From Moringa oleifera (lineage: Eukaryota; Streptophyta; Magnoliopsida; Brassicales; Moringaceae), in the NCBI GenBank assembly GCA_021397835.1, contig JAJFZO010000889.1, positions 1,488,001 to 1,552,000 of the forward strand: 64,000 bases of DNA, given 5' to 3'. This document shows positions 34,719 through 46,602 of the stretch, in pieces; the first letter of the stretch is position 1, and each line of letters opens with the position of its first letter. The position numbers and the translations under genes were made by a program. Below the pieces are notes generated by a model that saw only the letters and a list, made by a program, of their open reading frames with translations, did not search any database and was not told the origin of the DNA.

Positions 34719-36179
34719 TGCGGCAAAGGTACCTGTTTGTTCCTTAGGTGGCTTTTCTTTTTTGTTTTTGCATTTGATATATGATGATGATGTCTCCAGC
34801 ATGAGTAGGTGATCTTTGGCATAGTCTGTCGTCAGTCTGCTGCTCATTCAAAACTTTTATTGGCTCTGGATGAGTAGCGTCGTTGCATCACCAACTTCCA
34901 TCTGTAGTGAATCTTCTGATAATTGAGAGTGCTTGTTCTTGTTGTGGCATGTAAAGCCTATCTCTAGGCCTCTACTAACTAGGTCAGGCCCCTTGAGAGC
35001 TCTTTTCTTTGCTCTGGGAATAACAAAGAGCACAGAGTCTTGCATAACTCTATATGCTTGGGACTTGTGTATTCAAACAATTTTTGGTTATGGTCCAAGT
35101 CCATATCCGTAGTCTTAATTAGTTTCCATCTGTTGGATCAAGAAAATACATCCGAGCCCACAAACTGACCCAGCCTGTGGAGCTTGGGCAAACTCACTTT
35201 GATTCTCTAAGAATAGTTTCTGGTTTTGTGGGCTCGTACTTGGTTTGTCAGTAATGGAATTCTAGGAATTAAAGTTTGATGACTGTGACCTGCGATAAAT
35301 ACTAAATGGAATTAGAAAAGAAGGAAAAGAACTGACCAGCAGTTCAGAGAAATTGGATCTTAGCTTATGTTGGGTTGGCAGCAGTTTGGTTTAGTACTTA
35401 GGACTAGCAAATTTTTTTTGTTAAATAAGTAGCAAAAAGAGAAGAAAAACCCCGAAACCGAGGTCAAATTTGGACCACTATACAATTGAAGTTGCACCGT
35501 GCCAAATGAATGATCCCATCGACTCAGATGTTTTTGAAGCCTGAATCCCAGCCATATTACAATTCAGATGCAATACGGAAGCATAGAAAGGGAGAAGCAA
35601 ATGCAGGGCAACATCCAAATGATTTTGACATTGAGGACGGATCCAATGTGGAAATTATTGACTTTGAAACATCAAGAAGGCTCTTATTTTACAAGGCAAA
35701 CAATGGATGAATTCATTAGTTGGAGTGGTGGAAGCTACAAGAGTTGGTTTTCCTCTATTTGGATAAATATACAAATAGGAAGTCGATGTTCGCAAGAAGC
35801 TGCTATGAAACTTCCTCGAATTGAATTCTCAGCTTTAACTTTGCCTATGAGATGAACACCTAGCTAAAGTGAGACATTCCAACAAATTGATTCCACTCTG
35901 ACGTTTTCTTTTAACAATTCCAGCAATGAAGGCCAAAAAGACTGATGATAGCAATGTTATCATTGTGGTATAAGAAGTAGACCAAATAATAAGAATAATT
36001 ATTAATGGAAAAAATAACTATAGTGATTTTCTAGGGATCTTGATACGTATAGTATGGATAGCTTTTCAAAGAATAAATAAATCTTTGAATCAGGTAAAAC
36101 TGATGTCGCCATGATTACAACTTGGATAACTGAATGACTCGCATCCTGACCCAACAAATTGGTTTTCTCTGTAAACTAA
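34719..36179. other. Intergenic between the FLA gene and ascorbate oxidase
   Basis: Convergent 3' ends. Two overlapping short open frames at 35,510-35,855 (for example GEANAGQHPNDFDIEDGSN) have gene-like composition, but I recognise no domain and see no splice partners; they may be a decayed exon or chance. The rest holds 3' UTR-like sequence. Confidence 0.4.
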
Positions 36180-38312
36180 CTAGTGCTTGCTTTCCCCGCA
36201 ACCCATTATGGATGAAGGCAACCTTCCTACCCTCTCTATCCCTTCCTCGAACACAACTCCCATTCCCATATAGAAATGGGACTCTATGTGGCAATGGAAC
36301 GCCCATACTCCAGGGTTATCAGCTCGAAACCTCAAGGCAGTCCACCCATAAGGATGCAAAGGCACTGTGTTCTTCATGATTGGGTTCACCAGATTGTACT
36401 TCTTGGGGTCGTTGAACATGTCGAACTTGCCCAACCCGTAACCCAGCACCCAGAAATCGTGCCCATGCAGATGCCACGGATGCGTCTCGCTGGTGTTCGG
36501 ATTTAACATGTTTGCATTCTGTAACACTATATCCACTGTCGTATTGAATTGTAGCCTATAAATCCCATTGCTGATCGTCGCATTTGGGTTCGTGGCATTC
36601 TTATATATATCGTAATTCACAAAGTCGTATCCATCTGGTGGTGGGTTCTGATCGAACACGTGGTTCAGATTCTTCTTGAGGGCAATGAGATAAGGTGTAT
36701 GAGGGAGATTGAAGGAGACATTGTTTATCGACCAACGCATGTAACCATTGACTCTGTTTTGGGTATTGAGAAGCACTATCACCCTGTCTGGTGTTTGTGG
36801 AGGGGTTTCAATGAATCCCTGGCGAGCCTTAATTTTGAGACTCTGTTCAAAGCGGGGAGTGACATTGTTCCAGGCAGGGCCAGGTGGTGGACTTGTCGGA
36901 GGAGATCTTCGCGGATGGTTTGGATAATAATTGAAAATGGCTAAACCAGGTGGAGTGAAATTGGTTGTCCGACCAACAATACTAGAAGTAATCCAATAGT
37001 TCCTTGAAGGGTCTTGATTGGCTTTAACAAGGACTGAGTACGTCTCTCCAGAATATATGAACAGGTTCTGTACCGAAAATGGCTCAACGTAATGCCCATC
37101 TGCTTCAACAACTGTCATGTCGTGACCCTACATCGCACATCGATCATACTATTAGCTCTCTGAGATCGGCCGACTTTTTCCTTTTGGGAATTAAATATTG
37201 AGTATCACATTAAAGTTGGAAGCATTGTGTGTGAAATAAAAGAAAAAGGAAGTTTTTTATACCTCTACTTGGAAGCTAAGGGCTGAAAGAGCTGTCAAGC
37301 TACTGATCCTTAGGCGATAAGTTTTGCCAGGGATTACTGTCAGCACATAAGGCGAGCATTCGGGGTTTGTCGCATTGCAAACACCGTCCTCCACGCTGGG
37401 ATCTTTCAACTTAGAGCAGTTGAATTTTCCCTTTCCGTGTATAAGCAACGACTGAAAAAGGAAGAAAATAAGAAAATGCAAGAGAAGGCAAAACTATGAG
37501 ACAGCAGGTACTTGGGTGGTGGTGATCATCTACCTCAGGCTCGCCGACCCATTTGAAGGGTATGGAGGACAAGCCAGTGGCTTGCTCGTAGGTGCTTTTA
37601 TGGTACCAATCATTAAGAATGATACTGCGATCGTAATCGTATTCAAATGGTTCAGATTCTCCATCTGGGACTGACACTTGAATCGACCCGTAAAGCCCTG
37701 CTTCTCTTTGCATTCCGTAATGGGCATGGTACAAATAACTTCCTGGCTGCATTCAACGAATCACAAAGTTACTTCATAATTCATACCACTGGAACTCAAA
37801 AGCAATAAGAAATGAAGTTAGCTGGAACTTACCCTGTCAACAACAAACCTGTACTTGAAGGTCTCTCCGGGCAGGATTGGACACTGAGTCACCCCTTCTG
37901 TTCCATCAAACCAGGGCGTTCCTCTCTGCAGTCGGTCATGGGAACAAATAAACGCCCATTAAGAAACCAACCAACACTCTGCAGACTCAAACAGGAATAT
38001 GGGAAACCATGATGTTACCTGTCTGATTCCGTGCCAGTGGATGGCGACGTTCTCCGTTAACAAGCTGTTCTTGAGCTCGACGATGATAGTGTCACCTTGC
38101 TCCGCCCGAATGGTAGGCCCTGGAGTCATTCCATTAATGGTGATAACCAATTTCTTAAAGCAATCAGGGGACTTGTACTCATACTTCACTTCCCATTTGT
38201 ACCGGCGAACTCTAGCCTCAGCTGCCGGAACATTTATCAAACACGAGAGGAAACACAGGGCCAAAGCTACTTTAGGCCACTGCAGACACAGGAGCCTGTC
38301 TGTGAACTTCAT
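36180..38312 (-). CDS. L-ascorbate oxidase (secreted multicopper oxidase)
   Basis: Five exons on the minus strand: 38312-38019, 37925-37833, 37746-37534, 37451-37263 and 37127-36180. All borders are in phase 0 and the product is 578 residues. It oxidises apoplastic ascorbate to monodehydroascorbate while reducing O2 to water. Signal peptide about 1-34 ([18 protein letters not shown]). Copper sites: HWHG (92-95), HAHYG (136-140), [11 protein letters not shown] (from 479) and [12 protein letters not shown] (from 541), giving type-1 ligands His479, Cys542, His547 and Met552. FKWVGEP, NCSKL and [18 protein letters not shown] mark ascorbate oxidase rather than laccase. Both HAH (instead of HGH) and HCHIESH place it with the divergent At4g39830-type clade rather than the classical cucumber enzyme; this is from memory. 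A TATA box lies 110 bp upstream. Confidence 0.92.
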
Positions 38313-38421
38313 GGCTGCGAGGACTCCCTGAAAACTATGAACTCGAAATGGGTAGTTGTTGGTGGCACCAATCTTGAACCAATTCAGAGCGAGTAGCTTG
38401 CGAAGAATCCTGCATGCCTGT

Positions 38422-38430
38422 CTTTATATA
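38422..38430 (-). promoter_or_regulatory. TATA box of the ascorbate oxidase gene
   Basis: TATATAAAG on the minus strand, 110 bp upstream of the ATG at 38,312, a normal distance for a plant promoter with a short leader. Confidence 0.6.
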
Positions 38431-40775
38431 CGAATTGTCAGTCAAAACTCTGTGCAGCTAGTAGAACAGAGAAGACTTGGCCCTCTGCCCCTTGTTCAAG
38501 GTAAACCCAGTCATAGCCTGGAAGTTTCCTCTTTATTATTATAATTATTATTTTTACCTAGGATTTGAAGCCTCCTGTTTTCTCAGTGATTCCTTGTGAT
38601 CAAGGCAAACAACTAGACCGAGTCCTAATGTACTATCAGAGGGTAATTGACCTGTCTTCTATGATCATCTAGGAGAGTGTCCATCTAGCTTGAGGAAGTA
38701 CTTACCTGTGTGATTAAAATTTTCTTCTGACTTCATCATATTTGTGAACAAAAAATAAGAATCGCGGCCTATGTGGGGATGGAAACCGCGTTTTCTTTTT
38801 CCTTTTTTGGTACAGGGAGGTTCTTGCTGTTGTCTATGTCCACCAGACATGTGAGTAAGATTGGAAAATTTACCTTGGGAAAGCAACCCAAAAAATGCGT
38901 TAATTATTGACAAATAAACAGTCTAAATTGCTTGGAAGTTGCATTGCAAAAGGTCGCATATCATCCCTTATTATTTATTTATTCGGCAAAACCTCATTAA
39001 CGCTTAATTGTTTACTTTTGCTTTTCCACTTTACAACAAAAATGGTTAGGTTGCATCGTCTAACTTATCACATTATTAAAACATAAATTCTCTATCGATC
39101 TATTCCTTCTTGATTCATTACAATAATTTTCTAATCTAATTGTATTCTTTGTTTTCTCCAAATTCTTTAGGGCATTGTAAATTGAAAACAGGCTTTGTTC
39201 ATATGCTGAAATCGGTATTAATTATAAAATTTGTGACTAAGGGGAGAACATGGCAATGTTGTCATATTGTTGAAGGGATGAAAAAATCTCATTTGTTTGT
39301 GGAACTAACCTAACTGTATTGAGATTAAGGGATCAAAGAGGGGCAGATAAATCTTTTTTTTTTTGGGGGGCAACAGTTCCCTTCCCTTTCTAAAATGTAT
39401 ATATATATTTCAAGCATGGACTAGTCTCCCGTCAATATGATGACTGTTCATCCCCTTTGTTAAGACCAACATACGTTTTGAACAATTATTATTGTACATA
39501 TGATTTGCTTGAAAAGTAAGTGTACCCAAGATCAGGTCATGATTTTAGGTTCGGTTAAGACAAGACAGCCAAAGTTGAAAAGTAATGGGAAAGAGAAGAA
39601 GAAGAAGAAGATTTCATGCAATGCCAAAGTTGGACATTTGGTTATGCAATTGACGCGCTTTGTGAAATGAGGTCAAAAGAAAAGGAATCAATTAATGGAC
39701 ACTATAGGAGTCAATAAGACGCACCTTTTTGGCTGGGTCATGCACAAAATTGACTTGATGTATAATATCTTTATGGGTCATTCTGACAACATTAGGTCAC
39801 TTGTTAGTAATTCTTAGTTCAAATTTTTTGTCTTTTGAAGTAACAAAATTTAATTTTCATATAATGAATAAATTTTTATATGAACTATGGTGTAAAAATT
39901 TTACAAAGGTTATAAATGTAATCTTGATTAACTTGAAACTTTGAAGATGAACTATACGGATTATGATTCTTTTTTAAAAAAATTAAAATAGAAATGTGAG
40001 TCAATAAAATCCTGACATGGCAAAATCTTCTAGTTCAAATTAAAGGAAGGATTGATATTAAATTCAGTCTAGCAAGCTTTTATTGTTCTGATATTAGTCA
40101 ACTTGATTATAATCACTCTAAATGGCTACCTTTCTCACCTATATTTTCTAACTCTAACAATTAAAAGCATCATAGAAATAAGCAAGAAGAGTTTTGATGC
40201 CAATTTGGTGCAATTGATGTTGCTTTTTGGAAGATTTCAAATTGTACCCTCTGAGGTGCATTTCTTGGGAGTAAGATTGTCCTTAATAGAAAGTTAACAT
40301 TTTAGCAAATCAATAAAAATAATTAAGACAAATACAATAAAATTTTAAATTACTTAATATTTTAATTTAATTAATTTTAAATAATATTATTTACCATAAT
40401 ATGAATACAACATAGATAGGATTAATTTTTTATTTTATTAAGATAAATAAAATCATTATCAATTATTATGAGTGTGATTTATTACTTAAATGTAATATAT
40501 TTAATTTAATTATATTTAAATTTTTAAAATGATAGATTTAGTTTACAAAATCAAAGATAAGTTTTGAAATCAATTAAGAGTAAAAGAGATATTAGCATGC
40601 TATTGTCCTTGTTCTAAGAATAACTATAAATCTAAATCATGAAGGGTTATTTATATGTTACCTAAATTTTTTTTTATAGTATAAAAGAAGACACAATAAG
40701 TATACATTTATATTCTCCATTAGTCTTCATAAGTTTTATCTATATTAGTAGCATACGTATTTTTTACGAACTTGG

Positions 40776-40816
<41 letters not shown>

Positions 40817-41419
40817 GGGATCATATCAATAAATATTGTTTTTTGTCATCAAAAACATGTTTAGAAAACCTGATATTCTTCAATAGTTGGTATTATATTA
40901 ATGAACTCAAAGGTGAAATATCTGTAACTAGGATTCCAAAAATGGACTAATGCCCTGAGCATTTGGATATTAGGAGAGATGTAAATAAGATAAGCCATGT
41001 GCCCACATTTATGAGTAAATTTTGATTGACATTTTGTGGGTAATCCTTCCCAAATCTATTTTAAAGTAATGAACTCATGTTGACAAAAGCCTATTTTGAT
41101 GATCATTAGAATTTACACCAAAACATCTTAGACAAACACTTCTTTGAAAATATTGAGTAGATTATGACCATTAAAGTATACTGACTTGTGAATGTTCGTC
41201 AAATAATGAGGTTTAGTTACATAGCAATGACAATGCCTACATGGATGCTAATATAGAAAATAATGAGTTAATGACAAATTATGTTCCTAGAAACGTGTTG
41301 AATGTGTAAACAAAAACCCAAGCATTTTTTATTAGCATTCTAAGTTTTAGGCCCTAAATAATTATTAAATGTCGAGTCGTTTCTAAAATTCTTAAAGGAT
41401 AAAAGCTTTCAGATTTTTT
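38431..41419. other. Intergenic, no gene seen
   Basis: Ascorbate oxidase upstream region, then AT-rich DNA. It contains a pure (AT)17 microsatellite at 40,779-40,812. No open frame here has recognisable protein similarity. Confidence 0.6.
40779..40812. repeat. (AT)17 microsatellite
   Basis: Uninterrupted alternating AT run of 34 bases. Confidence 0.95.
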
Positions 41420-41995
41420 TTACAGCATGTTTGGTTCATAGGAATACCAATTCTTTTTTTACCTTATTTTATACAGAATTATTTTTTCAAAGTTTGGTTT
41501 ATTTTTATCAAGAAATTATAATTCTTTGAAAAATTTATATTCCTTAAAAACCTAGAATAGTTGTTCCGAAGTAGACCATCCATATAGCTATTCCATGAAA
41601 ATAAGGAATGGTTACACTTTTTTTATTTCCAACATACCCTTGACAAAATTCTTAAATTACTATCATATATATAACAATTTCATCTTTTTTATTTTGTAGA
41701 TAATTACAAAAAAAAGAAGCAAAAAATATTATTATTATTAAAATATTAATTAATATTAATTTTATTTTTATAACATTAATGTTTAAAAATAAAAGATAAT
41801 TATTAATATATTATTTAGTTAATATTATTTTTATAATAATTTTTTATTATAAAATATTTATTAATTAATATTATTTTTAATAAAAAATTAATTAAATTAA
41901 AATTATTTTAATTGAAAGATATAATAGTCTTTTAAATTTATTACAATTACTTTTCTATCTTATTGTTTGATGAATGTAAGTGACTTGGTCCCACG
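41420..41995. mobile_element. Possible MITE-type element
   Basis: The sequence GCATGTTTGGTTCATAGGAAT and internal repeats of ATTCCATGAAAATAAGGAATGG type resemble short non-autonomous DNA transposons common in plants that start with a TGTTTGGTT-like end. I could not find a matching inverted end, so the borders are uncertain. Confidence 0.3.
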
Positions 41996-43599
41996 AAAAC
42001 AACATTACTACATCTTCTTTTCTAATCATACAATGTGATAGTCCAAAGTAGAAGACTCGTGCATGTACGTGGCTTAGTGCAGTGTTTTTGAAGAAAACAA
42101 TACAATTTACTTCAGCAATCTTAAATCTCAGTGCTGCAAAACTATAACAAATGTAGATTTATTCAAAATAAATAAATAAAACAAAGCCAAATAAATAAAA
42201 TGTAACATATGATAAAGTTTATTTGTTCGATTCATAAGACACACGAAATTTGGCTATTTATGTTCTCAGTGGAGTTGACAAGTTGTTGCACTATAAGTGC
42301 GATGTGGAGTGGCCAATCTTCTTATTTTCATCGATCTTAATTTTTTTAATTAAGATAAAATAAAGTCGTCATCAATCATCATAGATGTGATTAATTATTT
42401 AAATACAATATATCCAATTTAGTTATTCCCATGTTTATGTTTACATTACTAAAATTATAAATTTAATTTACAAAATTAAAATTAGGTTTGAGAGTCGGTT
42501 GAGAATGGGGAAGGTATTAGCATCACTACCTCTTTTTTAAGGATGACTACAATTACAAATCATATGAACGTAACCCAATAATACTTTCTATAGTATAAAG
42601 AAAAACAAGCATTGTGTCAATATTTTTTAGTTCACTGTTTTCTATTTAAAAAATTTATTTTTATTAAATTTTTTATGAAATGCGATCATTATTATGGCAT
42701 AAAAATATTAAAAAAATTTCCCATAAAAATAGGAGATAAAACATTTATTATATTTTTATTTTTAATTTAAATTCATTATTAAGATTATATATTTTTTACT
42801 ATTTATTTTTTAAAAAAATATATTTAAGCCCTTTGATGTTACTAGAAACTAAAAATATATGTTTATATTAAAAAATTCGTCATTATGAATAATGCTCAAT
42901 TTATTTTTTTAAATATTGTATTTAAATTTATAACATTTATAATTTTTTTATGAGAGTATTAATTTAAATTATTGTTATTACAAAAAATTTAAATAAATTC
43001 TTTTTATTTTAAAATTTTTTAAAAAATATTATTACAACAAATTTTTTTATTCTATCATTGAAGTTTAATTGATTTATTTCAATTATATTAAAAATATAAA
43101 AAACAAATCAATAATTATGTAATAAAAATTAAACTAAAATATATATATTTTTTCTCTTTCCTTTTCACCTCCTTTGACGTTATTTTTCTCCCAGAATCTT
43201 ATCTCCTCAATCTCTCGCTCCTCTGCTTCATCTCTTTCAAATTTTCTCAATTGAATTCAAAATTAAAATTAAATTTATAATCAAAAGATTGAAATTATCT
43301 AAATCTCCTTCTTTCTTCTTCCTTTTCTTCTTTCTTTCTTTCTTCTTCGAGAGCGAATTTCTCTTTCACTTCTTCTTCTTCGGGATTTTCTTGGTCCCCC
43401 TTCTCTCTCTCTCTCTTTTCTCTGGTATCTCTCCTCTGTTTCTCTTTCCCCTCTTTTCTCCTTCACCCCGTCCCTGATATATTACATGAGGGGCATTAAT
43501 TATCCTCGAATTAAGGAATTGATATTTCATCTGCCAGACAACTTGTTCCACAAAATGAAAAAAAGGGGGTGGTTCTGCCAGGGCAACCTCATAAAACTG
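41996..43599. other. Intergenic AT-rich DNA with a pyrimidine-rich tract
   Basis: No gene. A C/T-rich tract at about 43,300-43,475 (TTCTTTCTTTC and CTCTCTCTCTCT runs) produces open frames on both strands that are low-complexity artefacts. Confidence 0.6.
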
Positions 43600-45100
43600 G
43601 GCAAGGGCAGATTTTTTTTTTTCAAATGTTTACACTGATTTTTCAAAAATTATTTAAATTTAAATTTTATAAAATAATTTGAGTAAAAATTTTATAAAAT
43701 TGTAATATTTATTTTATATTATTAATTAAATTTTATGTTAAAAAATAATAAATTAAAATTTAATTTATTAATATAATTTAAATTAAACATTGTCATAATA
43801 TTTAAATATTTAAAATATTTAAATTGAAGATTTTATACAATGAATTTTACTTAATTTTTTTATAAATATAAAAACATATTCAAACTATTACTACAAAAAA
43901 TTTTCAAAATTTTAGGAATATCAAAAATATATATACTGTCAAAAATTTAATAAATTTATAAAAACTAAATTTTATATTAAAAAATATTTAAAATTGAGAG
44001 ATGAACATGAAATAAGGTTAATAATTCATTTGAATTATTTTTGAAGTATTTTAATAACAATGAAAAAAATCTTTAATTTTTCATAACCATTTTAGTTAAG
44101 ATCCAATTTGAACTAATTTGATATATTAATATTGGATTTGTCAATTTTTTGATTTGATTGATAATATTATATAAACAATAAAGTTTCATAATATTTTTAT
44201 TCAATAAATTTTGATATAAAACTTTTAATTTAATTCAATTTACAGAATGTGAAAAGGTTATTCAACTAAAATTTTTGTATAATAAATTTTATGATAAATA
44301 TAACTTAAAACCATATCTTTTGCTTTCTCTTTCCAACAAAAAGATTGATTTTTAAAATGTTTAGAGACAAACCCTAATCTATCATCAAATTGAATTCTAT
44401 CAAAAAAATTAAAAAATTAAAGATATTTAAATCAAAGATCTTTACAATGAATTTTGACTTAAAAATTTTTGAGTATTAAAAATATATATTTTTAATATTT
44501 ATACTACCAAAACTTTCAAAAATTTATAAAAAAATAATTTATTAGTAAAAAATTATTTAAATTTAAGAAATAAAATCAAAATAAAATTTAGAATCTATTT
44601 CAGCAATATTTTAAGCACTTGAACAATGAAAATACTATTAATTTCTTACGATCATTTTTATTAAGGTCTAATTTGAATAAAATTAATAATTAAAGTTTAT
44701 TCAAAAATATTTTAAAAGTTAAGATTTAATTAAAGAGAAAGTGTAAAACTCAAAGTTTAAAATAATATTTACTTTAAATTTTAATTTAAATTTTTTATAA
44801 ATTAAAAAATATTCAAATTATTTTAAAAAAGTTTTAAAATTTTTTTAATATTAAAAATATTCTTTTGATTTTTTATTATCAAAAATTTAAAAAAATTATG
44901 AAAAATTATTCATGAAGTAAAGTGATTCAATTGGAAGTGTTTTTAATGGTAAAAGTATTGTAATTTTTTTATAATACTTAAAATTAGAGTCTAATTAATA
45001 AATTCAAAAATCAAATATGCAATTCATTTAATTGATGTATTGAAATTTCAATGCAAATGTGGATTTAACTCAAACTTTGGAGTTTTTTTTTTTAATGTTT
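43600..45100. repeat. Internally repeated AT-rich element
   Basis: Diverged units recur every 300-600 bases. CAATGAATTTTACTTAA (about 43,838) matches CAATGAATTTTGACTTAA (about 44,445). GATCCAATTTGAA (about 44,100), GGTCTAATTTGAA (about 44,667) and GAGTCTAATTAAT (about 44,987) mark three unit ends, each preceded by an A/T-rich stretch with CAATGAAAA or similar. Similar sequence occurs at 7,440-7,560. Probably a decayed dispersed repeat; no coding capacity. Confidence 0.45.
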
Positions 45101-45434
45101 TACCCCAATAATGATTATAGATGAAAAGCGTTAGACGAATAATTACATTTATTATTATTTTATATAAAAAAAATATTGACATAATGAATTAGTTTAATCT
45201 CTCTTGCACTGGGCCAGAGCTGCTAAAAATGGATTATGCATCCAGCAAGCAAAAGGACCTCCACTAGGTGTCACGGGCTTGGACAGGCTCAAGTTCTTTG
45301 CTTTCTTTTTCATGTTTATGTTTATGTTAATGTTTTGTTTTTCGTTTTTCCGGCTATGAAAGTTGAAAATGCAAAACCGGACTCGGCGCCCGATCTTCTG
45401 TAAGTCGCCTAGTGATTGACTACTCATCACTAAC

Positions 45435-45492
45435 CACCATCACCGCCACAGCCACCGCCACCGCCACCGCCACCACCACCACCACCACCACC
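45435..45492 (+). repeat. CCA/CCG trinucleotide repeat in the 5' leader of the TRAPPC12-like gene
   Basis: CCACCGCCA-type triplets, ending in a pure CCA run that runs straight into the start context ACCATGG. Because the run is not preceded by an in-frame ATG it is taken as 5' UTR. Confidence 0.75.
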
Positions 45493-46602
45493 ATGGAACC
45501 GGAGTTGCCCGAACCACTAACCTCTTCAACCAACACGACGGACCCCCTTACGGATCAGTACGGTTCCCTCAACGACTTGACCCACGAGCTCGACTCCCTC
45601 CTGGACTTAGCGACTCGCGGCTCCTGGCTCGCCATCGTCGACAAGGTGGCCCGAGCCCGCTCCCTCTCTCTCCTCTCCAAGCCTCACGAGCAGCTCACCT
45701 ACCTCTCATTCATCGTCCTTGCTTTTTTGAAACTTAGCCGTTTCGCCGAGGCATCTCAGGAGCTGGACTCCCTCCACGATTTTGACAATCCCCAGTACAA
45801 GTACGAGACATATCCAGAGATCTACCCTAACCGATCCGGGTCCATGGTGCCCTTCTCTCTTAGGTGGCTCTATGCGCTTATTCCAATAAAGCTCGGTAAT
45901 CGCCAAGAGGGGTTAGATCGGTTTTACACTTTGCTTCATTTTGTGCGTGAAAAAATTAAAACGAAAGAATCAAAAAACTTAGACGTATCCGTTAATATGT
46001 GGAGGAAAAGGGAGGTTTTTGTTTTGCTTTGTTTAATTGGATATCATTTGGCTCATAAGGAATTTGGGGTGTGCTTAGATTTGATTAAGGAGTTGATTAA
46101 GCGGGATCCCTTGGACCCAGTTTTGATCTCAAAACTAGGGTATATGCAAATGCAGATTGGTGATTTGGAGGGAGCTAAAAGCTCCTTCAATCGAGTTGAG
46201 AAGATGTTGAACGAAGGGAAGAGTAATGCATTGTTGAGTGAAGTTGAGTTTAGGAACCTTGTGAATAGGAACAAAGCAATGGTGTATTTGGTGGGCAAGG
46301 ATTATGTGTCTGCAGTGAGGGAGTATGAGGAATGCATTGAAAGAGATCATACTGATGTTGTTGCAATCAACAATAAGGCACTTTGCTTGATGTATTTGAG
46401 GGACTTGTCGGATGGGATTAAGGTCTTGGAGAATGCCCTTGAGAGGGTGCCCACAGTGGCTTTGAATGAGACCGTGGTTATTAATTTGTGTAGTATGTAT
46501 GAACTGGCTTATGTTAATCACTCAGATATTAAGAAGACACTGAGCAATTGGATTGCCCAGGTTGCACCTGATGATTTTGATTCCTCTTGCACAAGGATTT
46601 GA
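45493..46602 (+). CDS. TRAPPC12: TRAPPC12-like TPR protein (trafficking protein particle complex subunit 12)
   Basis: One uninterrupted exon of 369 residues, starting MEPELPEPLTSS at an ideal plant start context (ACCATGG). The frame extends upstream only from a GTG through a repeat, so that start is rejected. An acidic/Thr-rich head is followed by HELDSLLDLATRGSW (31-45), then helical pairs: LSFIVLAFLKLSRFAEASQEL (about 71-91), SLRWLYALIPIKLGNRQEGLD (122-142) and VFVLLCLIGYHLAHKEFGVCLDLIKEL (175-201). Clear TPR units sit at about 207-240 (KLGYMQMQIGDLEGAKSSF), 258-288 (NKAMVYLVGKDYVSAVREYEE) and 289-320 (NNKALCLMYLRDLSDGIKVLE). In other eukaryotes TRAPPC12 belongs to TRAPPIII, a tethering complex in ER-Golgi and autophagy traffic; plants keep a shorter homologue. 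The TPR call is strong and the TRAPPC12 name good but from memory. Confidence 0.85.
   Translation: MEPELPEPLTSSTNTTDPLTDQYGSLNDLTHELDSLLDLATRGSWLAIVDKVARARSLSLLSKPHEQLTYLSFIVLAFLKLSRFAEASQELDSLHDFDNPQYKYETYPEIYPNRSGSMVPFSLRWLYALIPIKLGNRQEGLDRFYTLLHFVREKIKTKESKNLDVSVNMWRKREVFVLLCLIGYHLAHKEFGVCLDLIKELIKRDPLDPVLISKLGYMQMQIGDLEGAKSSFNRVEKMLNEGKSNALLSEVEFRNLVNRNKAMVYLVGKDYVSAVREYEECIERDHTDVVAINNKALCLMYLRDLSDGIKVLENALERVPTVALNETVVINLCSMYELAYVNHSDIKKTLSNWIAQVAPDDFDSSCTRI

Noticed and set aside
36276..36944. Plus-strand open frames across the ascorbate oxidase gene
   Set aside because: Antisense shadows of conserved copper-oxidase exons.
36180..38312. Laccase as an alternative identity
   Set aside because: The motifs around the copper sites and [17 protein letters not shown] and [14 protein letters not shown] are those of ascorbate oxidase.
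43289..43551. Phe/Leu/Ser-rich and Arg/Lys/Glu-rich open frames on both strands
   Set aside because: Both are translations of one low-complexity CT-rich tract.
45412..45492. N-terminal extension of the TRAPPC12-like protein through a Thr/Ala repeat
   Set aside because: It starts at GTG, is only a triplet repeat, and the ATG at 45,493 has an ideal context.
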